Shown here: in pieces, positions 8,070-12,513 of the stretch
Layout: each line of letters starts with the position of its first letter
Position numbering within the stretch: the first letter of the stretch is position 1
Source: Allomyces macrogynus ATCC 38327
Lineage: Eukaryota; Blastocladiomycota; Blastocladiomycetes; Blastocladiales; Blastocladiaceae
NCBI GenBank assembly: GCA_000151295.1
Contig: GG745353.1
Location: 663,040-675,552 of the forward strand
Direction: 5' to 3'
Length of the DNA stretch: 12,513 nucleotides
Position numbers and translations under genes: made by a program
Notes under the pieces: generated by a model
What the model was told of the DNA's origin: nothing
What the model saw: the letters and a program-made list of their open reading frames with translations, nothing else
Database searches by the model: none

Positions 8070-8946
8070 GCGGACTGGGGCGGTGGCAGGATCACTTGGA
8101 CGAGAAGTGGGTGGAGACGGATGGACGCAGCGGGTCAGCGAGGAATACATGCCCGATCGAAGTGATTGAAACGGTGGAGAGGTTCGCTGAGCGGGCCGGG
8201 CAGGCACCCAACGTAACCGGACCGCAGACAGTGCAGGCCGACGAGCAAAAGCAGCAAAAAGCACACGACAGCGCAAGCCGAGCGGTGCGAGACAGCCGCC
8301 CACAAACACGTGAGCGTGCCGGCCGGCGACTTGACGCCAAAAAACGATAAATCAAGAAAAGATCGCGACGACGACTGCCGCGCCGGTCGCTCTTGAGGCA
8401 AAGCTCGCCGTTCTGCCTGCCAAACAATTTCCATCCCGGCCGGCGCTCTGCTCGCTCGACGCGCCCAATCCTTGAGCGGCCCACTGCCCGCATTCTACTT
8501 CTCGTCCCGGCCCCGATCGCCTGGAGCCTCCCGCCAGCGCGCGTCCCACGCCAACCTCGCTCGCTGCCCGTGGTCCAAATTCGATCCGCCCTCCTGCCAC
8601 TCCACATCGTGTCCTCCACCCCTCTCCTCACCCCTATCGTCGTCTGGGGACTGTCGGCATCCACGCCGGTCGCTCGCTGCGTCCTTGATCCACGCTCCAC
8701 TCGCCCTCCTCGGGCCGAACTCCTTTCTCTCGCCAGCGCTCCGACCTGCCGACCCGACAGCCCGTCTGTCCGCTCTCGACTTAGCAACGCATTGCGCACC
8801 ACCTCTCCGCGATTACACGTCCCGCGTCCCGGCTGCCCATCCGCGCCACGCGCCCGACCCCTCCCCACCCTCCGAGGCCCCGCGGTCCTCACGCTCGTCC
8901 GTGTCCAACGACGTGACCGTCGGCGCCCGTCCGCTACCTGTCCGCC
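8070..8946 (+). other. Long ATG-free, pyrimidine-rich leader/promoter of the RapGAP gene
   Basis: This 877-base stretch has no supportable gene. From 8152 to 8946 the plus strand contains no ATG in any frame, whereas the minus strand of the same interval has six. From about 8430 onward the plus strand is strongly enriched in C and T. Both facts fit a 5' UTR plus promoter of the downstream gene. A 318-codon minus-strand frame (9048-8092) starts at GTG, overlaps real RapGAP exon 1 in antisense, and is Arg-rich; I treat it as an artefact. Confidence 0.5.
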
Positions 8947-10602
8947 ATGGCGCTCAACGTCACGTACCCGGCGAGCGCCGGCGTGCCGCCCGACGCGCAG
9001 TTCCTGCTCGAACAGGGCAACGCCAACGCGCGCGTCACGGGCGTGCACGACTCGTTGTTACAAGAGTGCGAGCGCGATATTATCTGGTACCGCGACTACT
9101 TTTTCGGCAAGCCGCACGCCAACTTCCTCGCGCGCACCACGCCGCGCGGACCGATGGCCGTGTCGATTGTGCAGGACGGTGACAACTACAAGGGGATTGT
9201 GCGCACGACCGAGGTACGCCCGGCGCCGGCACGCCCTCGCTTTACGCTTTGCAACGGCTCGAATCGAACTGACCGGCAGCGTGCCGTGGCAACACCCCAG
9301 GGTTCGGAACGGCTTACGATCCCGCGTGACTCGGTCGCGATCGCATGGTGGCGCAAGATGCTCGGCATGGCTCCGACGCCGCAAAACGTGATGCGCGCGC
9401 TCAGTCCCAATATCCCCGTCGAGCTGCTCAAGCAGGGACGCGACCCGGGGCTGCCAAATGAGTTGCTTGCCATGGAGGAGCGCCAGGTGCGTTCACCGAC
9501 GCGACGCGATGCGACGCGACGGGCCTCCCCTCGTGCCTTCTCCGCGGGACCCGACCTGACACCCGTCCTGTGGCACCGTGTAGGTGATTCGCAGCTACAA
9601 GTTTGGACTCGGGTACTTGCGGCACGGCCAGACGACCGAGGAGCACATGTTCTCGAACACGGAAGGTGCGCCGTCTGTCCTTCGCGCTTCCGTTCTGGTG
9701 CGCCGCGGTTGGTGGCTGATTCCGAATCGCATTGTGCAGACGACATGTCGGTCGAGTTCAAGGAGTTCCTCAACTTTTTGGGGGAAAAGATTGCGTTGAA
9801 AGGGTGGAAAGGGTACCGAGCTGGCCTCGACGTGCAGAGTACGTTGATTGCGACGCGTCTTTCAGGGAATCTCTTTGCCGGAACTCACGCAACAATGTTT
9901 GATCACTAGATGACCAGACGGGCAAGCACTCGGTGTATACGAAATGGCAAGGCTACGAAATCATGTTCCACGTCTCGGCTTACTTGCCCCACACGGCCAA
10001 CGACAAGCAGCAGGTGCGCTCACGCTGGCTTTGCCGTTGGCCGGATTCCGTCGGTTTCCGTCTACTGACCCTCGCACTCTTGATTCGTGTTTGGCCCATC
10101 TAGCTCGAAAAGAAGCGCCATATCGGCAACGACATTGTCGTGCTCGTGTTCCAAGACGGCGACGCCCAGTTCCAGTTGCCCACGCTCACGTCACGACAAA
10201 ATCGTACGCTTTTCCTTGCGATTCCGGCGCGTGCTCCACCTGATGAAACTGACCCTCTCCACCCGACAGACGTGGTCATTGCCGTCCGCCCCGAGGGTGA
10301 GAAGTACGTGATTGCGTCGTGCTACAAGAATGGCGTGCCGCACTTTCACCCGGAGATTCCGGATCCGCCACATTTTTCGCGCGACGCTGTCGGACGAGAC
10401 TTTTTGTTGCACAAGCGTGCGTATCACCTCACTTGCCATTGTGCGCTTCTTCTCCACCCGATGACAGACCTCTGATTGCCCGCGCTTTTCAGTCGTCAAT
10501 GCCGAGCGTGCAAGTTACAAGAGCCCGTCATTTGCGCCCAAGATCTCGCGCACGCGCAACGTGCTGCTGCTCGACGTGGCCGAGCGCTTTTCTGGCAGCT
10601 AG
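8947..10602 (+). CDS. Stand-alone RapGAP-domain GTPase-activating protein
   Basis: RapGAP proteins speed GTP hydrolysis by Rap-type small GTPases using an asparagine supplied by the GAP rather than an arginine finger. Eight exons join in frame to 364 aa: 8947-9213, 9301-9486, 9584-9665, 9740-9838, 9910-10013, 10104-10203, 10270-10416 and 10493-10602. Introns are 66-97 nt, all with GTRCG donors. N-terminal features are [14 protein letters not shown] (48-61) and a [18 protein letters not shown] strand pair (72-89). The catalytic domain runs from about 122 to 350: [59 protein letters not shown] and [15 protein letters not shown]. Next is [18 protein letters not shown] (249-266), with His252 and the asparagine-thumb candidate Asn255, then IPDPPHF and [12 protein letters not shown]. 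It ends soon after the domain, with no GoLoco, PDZ or ankyrin part, so it is much shorter than animal Rap1GAP or SIPA1. The start has a GCCATGG context. The GTPase partner is unknown. Confidence 0.93.
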
Positions 10603-11127
10603 ACTTCCTGGGCCCCCCGCGCGGTTCCGTTCCTTTGTTCACGACAGGGGTCCTCTCTTGTTCGTGACCCTCCCCTTCCTCTCTCCTCTCCTCTCCCGAC
10701 TCCGTGCCGTGCCTTACCGTGCTGTGCTCGCTTTGCTGCCGCTCTTTGTTCGTCGGCGTGTTGGTTTTTTTTTTCTTGTTGCCTCGAAATTCGTCTCCTA
10801 TTCTATTGCCCCCCCGCTGCCTTCATGCCCTTCCATCTGTTTCTCGGAGTAAACCATTCTGCGGTTCAAATCGTTCTGACGCTAACTAAACATTATCCTT
10901 CGTCTGCTGATTGCTCTCAGTCACACTAGTTTCCGGGGCCACACTGGACCTGATTTGCCTTCCAGCACTCCACAATCCACGCCGGTCCTCGGCCGCGACT
11001 GAGATGTTGCAGAGCATTCTGCACACAAATATCCAGCATTTACTCGCCGCCAGTCTTCTTCACTATCACGGGTACGCCCAATCCGTAGTCTCGCCCGCTT
11101 TCTCCGCCACACATCACCGCTCGTGAT
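10603..11127. other. Convergent 3' flanks of the RapGAP and LRR genes
   Basis: These 525 bases separate two facing stop codons. The plus strand holds a CT-rich tract (about 10660-10780) with a run of nine T near 10770. Open frames on both strands have no motif. A GGTTCAAATC resembling a tRNA B box lies near 10864, but no matching A box or cloverleaf is present upstream. Confidence 0.4.
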
Positions 11128-12322
11128 TCACACCCTCGCCGCCCACGGCATCGACGACCGCCGCTTCTCCCCGTCCGCGACCCGCTCCGCATAATCGGCG
11201 CGCTCCAGCAGCACAAACAGCGGCTGGATCCCGCGCTTGTGCGCGTCAAACACGGCATTCGGCAGCGGGTTGCCGTAAATCTCGAGCACTTTGAGGCTGC
11301 GGCACATGACTTGGGAAGACGATCGCGTCAGTTCGGGCGTGCAAACGCGCGCGCGTAAGAGAACCGCAACGTACCGATTTCGCGACACAGTTCGGCGAGG
11401 TTGTTGTCTTGCAAATGCAGGACCTTGAGTTCCGCGAGTTTGGCGAGTTCGGGCGGGAGCGTGGCGAGCCGGTTGTGCCGCAGCGAGAGCTAGATCAGCG
11501 CATTGACGTTAGCGCACGCGCGGTGGAGAGTGACGGGAGAAATGCGGCGCACCGTTTCCAGCTGCATCAATTGGCCAATGTCGAGCGGCAGCGCGCCGAT
11601 CTTGTTGTCGGCCAGGTACAGCTCCTTGAGCGTGCCTGATGCGGGCGAGGAATCGGTGCCGGTGTCAGTTCGCGTCGCGGAGCGTGCACACGCAAGGAAT
11701 AGAGCAAGGGTCGTACTCAGCTGGCACATGTGCGGTCGAATGGTGCGCAGCTTGTTGCAGCTCAGGTCGAGCACGCGCAGCTTGGCAAAGCTCCCGATGC
11801 CCTGCGGCATTTCCTTGATCTTGTTGTTGCTAGACCGGTAGACGTGATTCAGTTTCTTATCGCGCGCGGGACGCGCAAAACGTGGCCGTACCTCGCAATC
11901 AGAATTTCCAAGTTGGACAGCTCGCACAGCTTGGCGGGCAGTTCCTTGAGCTGGTTGCCAAATAAGTTCAACGACACGAGCCGCTGGAAAGGCAAGAGGT
12001 CGGCCTCATGGAGCGCTATCGTCTCGTGATTCTTGAGTACCAGTCCGCAGGTATTGCGCACCTTGCCTTGCCACGTACCCGTGATCTTGTTATGCGACAG
12101 CGTCAGCATTGTCATGTTGTTGGCGAGCTGCACTGCCCGGAACGATCAACGATGCGGAACCATCGTGAGCTCGAGTGTTGGCAACCGGTTTGCTCATGTT
12201 GGCGTGCAGAAAATTGACCACCATTTGCAATCCTTAGGCACTTTCTTGATCTCTTGATTCGCGAGCGACACCCGCTCCTCGTTATCGCGGGCATAGCGTT
12301 GCAGCAAGTCGGTGACGCCCAT
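11128..12322 (-). CDS. Leucine-rich-repeat protein, SHOC2/LRRC57-like class
   Basis: This is a small protein built almost wholly of leucine-rich repeats of the 23-24 residue LxxLPxxL type, probably an intracellular protein-binding scaffold; no specific partner can be inferred. Exons read 12322 to about 12222, about 12132-12079, 12015-11892, 11829-11717, 11635-11553, 11489-11375 and 11309-11128. The five later introns (63, 62, 81, 63 and 65 nt) join in frame and each restores repeat spacing. About nine repeats are visible, among them RLVSLNLFGNQLKELP, LEILIASNNKIKEMP, LRVLDLSCNKL, LKELYLADNKIGALP, LETLSLRHNRLATLP and LKVLHLQDNNL, ending LKVLEIYGNPLP. A basic C-terminal tail (DAHKRGIQPLFVLLERADY...) follows. 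The total is about 255 aa, with no signal peptide or membrane span. The start has an ACCATGG context and opens MGVTDLLQRYARDNEERV. The first junction does not join in frame with GT-AG sites, so the first intron is unresolved. The LRR nature is certain; the orthologue is not. Confidence 0.85.
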
Positions 12323-12513
12323 GGTGCTTGGACGATTGGGTGTTGCTGGGTGCTGATCATGCAGCTGGCGCAAGAACGGGCTTCTGCGACGGCCGCCGTA
12401 TCTCCCAATCATGGTCAGTCCGACGGTCAAGCTGACGACGCGTCACGATGGGTCGCACACCTGTCTCCCCACTCACTTCTCCCTCTTCAAAAATTAGGAA
12501 AAATACAGTTTGA
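12323..12513 (-). other. 5' flank of the LRR gene
   Basis: These 190 bases upstream of the minus-strand start should hold promoter and 5' UTR. The LRR frame stays open to 12430, but the extra residues look non-coding. No TATA box is evident. The window ends here. Confidence 0.35.

Noticed and set aside
8092..9048. Long minus-strand open frame of 318 codons
   Set aside because: It begins at GTG, is Arg/Ser-rich with no motif, and runs antisense to RapGAP exon 1, so it is a GC-rich shadow frame.
4538..9909. A functional gene cluster linking BET1, DUF98-like, CFAP263 and RapGAP
   Set aside because: The genes belong to unrelated processes, lie in mixed orientation and have separate flanks, so adjacency looks incidental.
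10860..10880. GGTTCAAATC resembling a tRNA B box
   Set aside because: No A box, acceptor-stem pairing or anticodon arm could be placed at the right distance.

Overview
The window looks like nuclear DNA of a eukaryote, most likely a flagellated (zoosporic) fungus of the Blastocladiomycota/Chytridiomycota type. It is GC-rich, with compact genes broken by many short introns (62-122 nt) in both orientations and intergenic gaps of a few hundred bases. Two genes point to the lineage. One is a stand-alone RIB7-type riboflavin reductase with no fused deaminase, as in fungi. The other is a clear CCDC113/CFAP263 axonemal protein, expected only where cilia or flagella are built. The lineage call is inference; no database search was possible.

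Layout, left to right. 270-1339 (-): RIB7-like reductase of riboflavin synthesis, four exons. 1664-2709 (+): a multi-pass membrane protein I do not recognise, whose frame appears broken at least twice. 2988-4252 (+): mitochondrial L-3-hydroxyacyl-CoA dehydrogenase, four exons including a 21-nt microexon. 4538-4981 (-): BET1-type Qc-SNARE, uninterrupted. 5502-6256 (+): a small four-exon protein resembling the DUF98/chorismate-lyase-like family. 6504-8069 (+): CCDC113/CFAP263 coiled-coil protein, three exons. 8947-10602 (+): compact stand-alone RapGAP-domain protein, eight exons, preceded by a long leader with no ATG. 11128-12322 (-): leucine-rich-repeat protein with about nine repeats, at least seven exons.

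The genes do not form a pathway or operon. They are ordinary single-copy-looking genes for vitamin synthesis, fatty-acid beta-oxidation, ER-Golgi transport, flagellar structure and small-GTPase control. No mobile element, CRISPR array, rRNA or tRNA was seen. Exons were joined by hand: GT...AG sites were chosen that keep the reading frame and restore family-typical protein sequence. Of the 23 introns placed confidently, 19 begin with GTRCG, which is the most distinctive global feature of the window. The best leads are this donor pattern, the DUF98-like gene in a eukaryote, the RapGAP gene with its ATG-free leader, and the disrupted membrane-protein locus.
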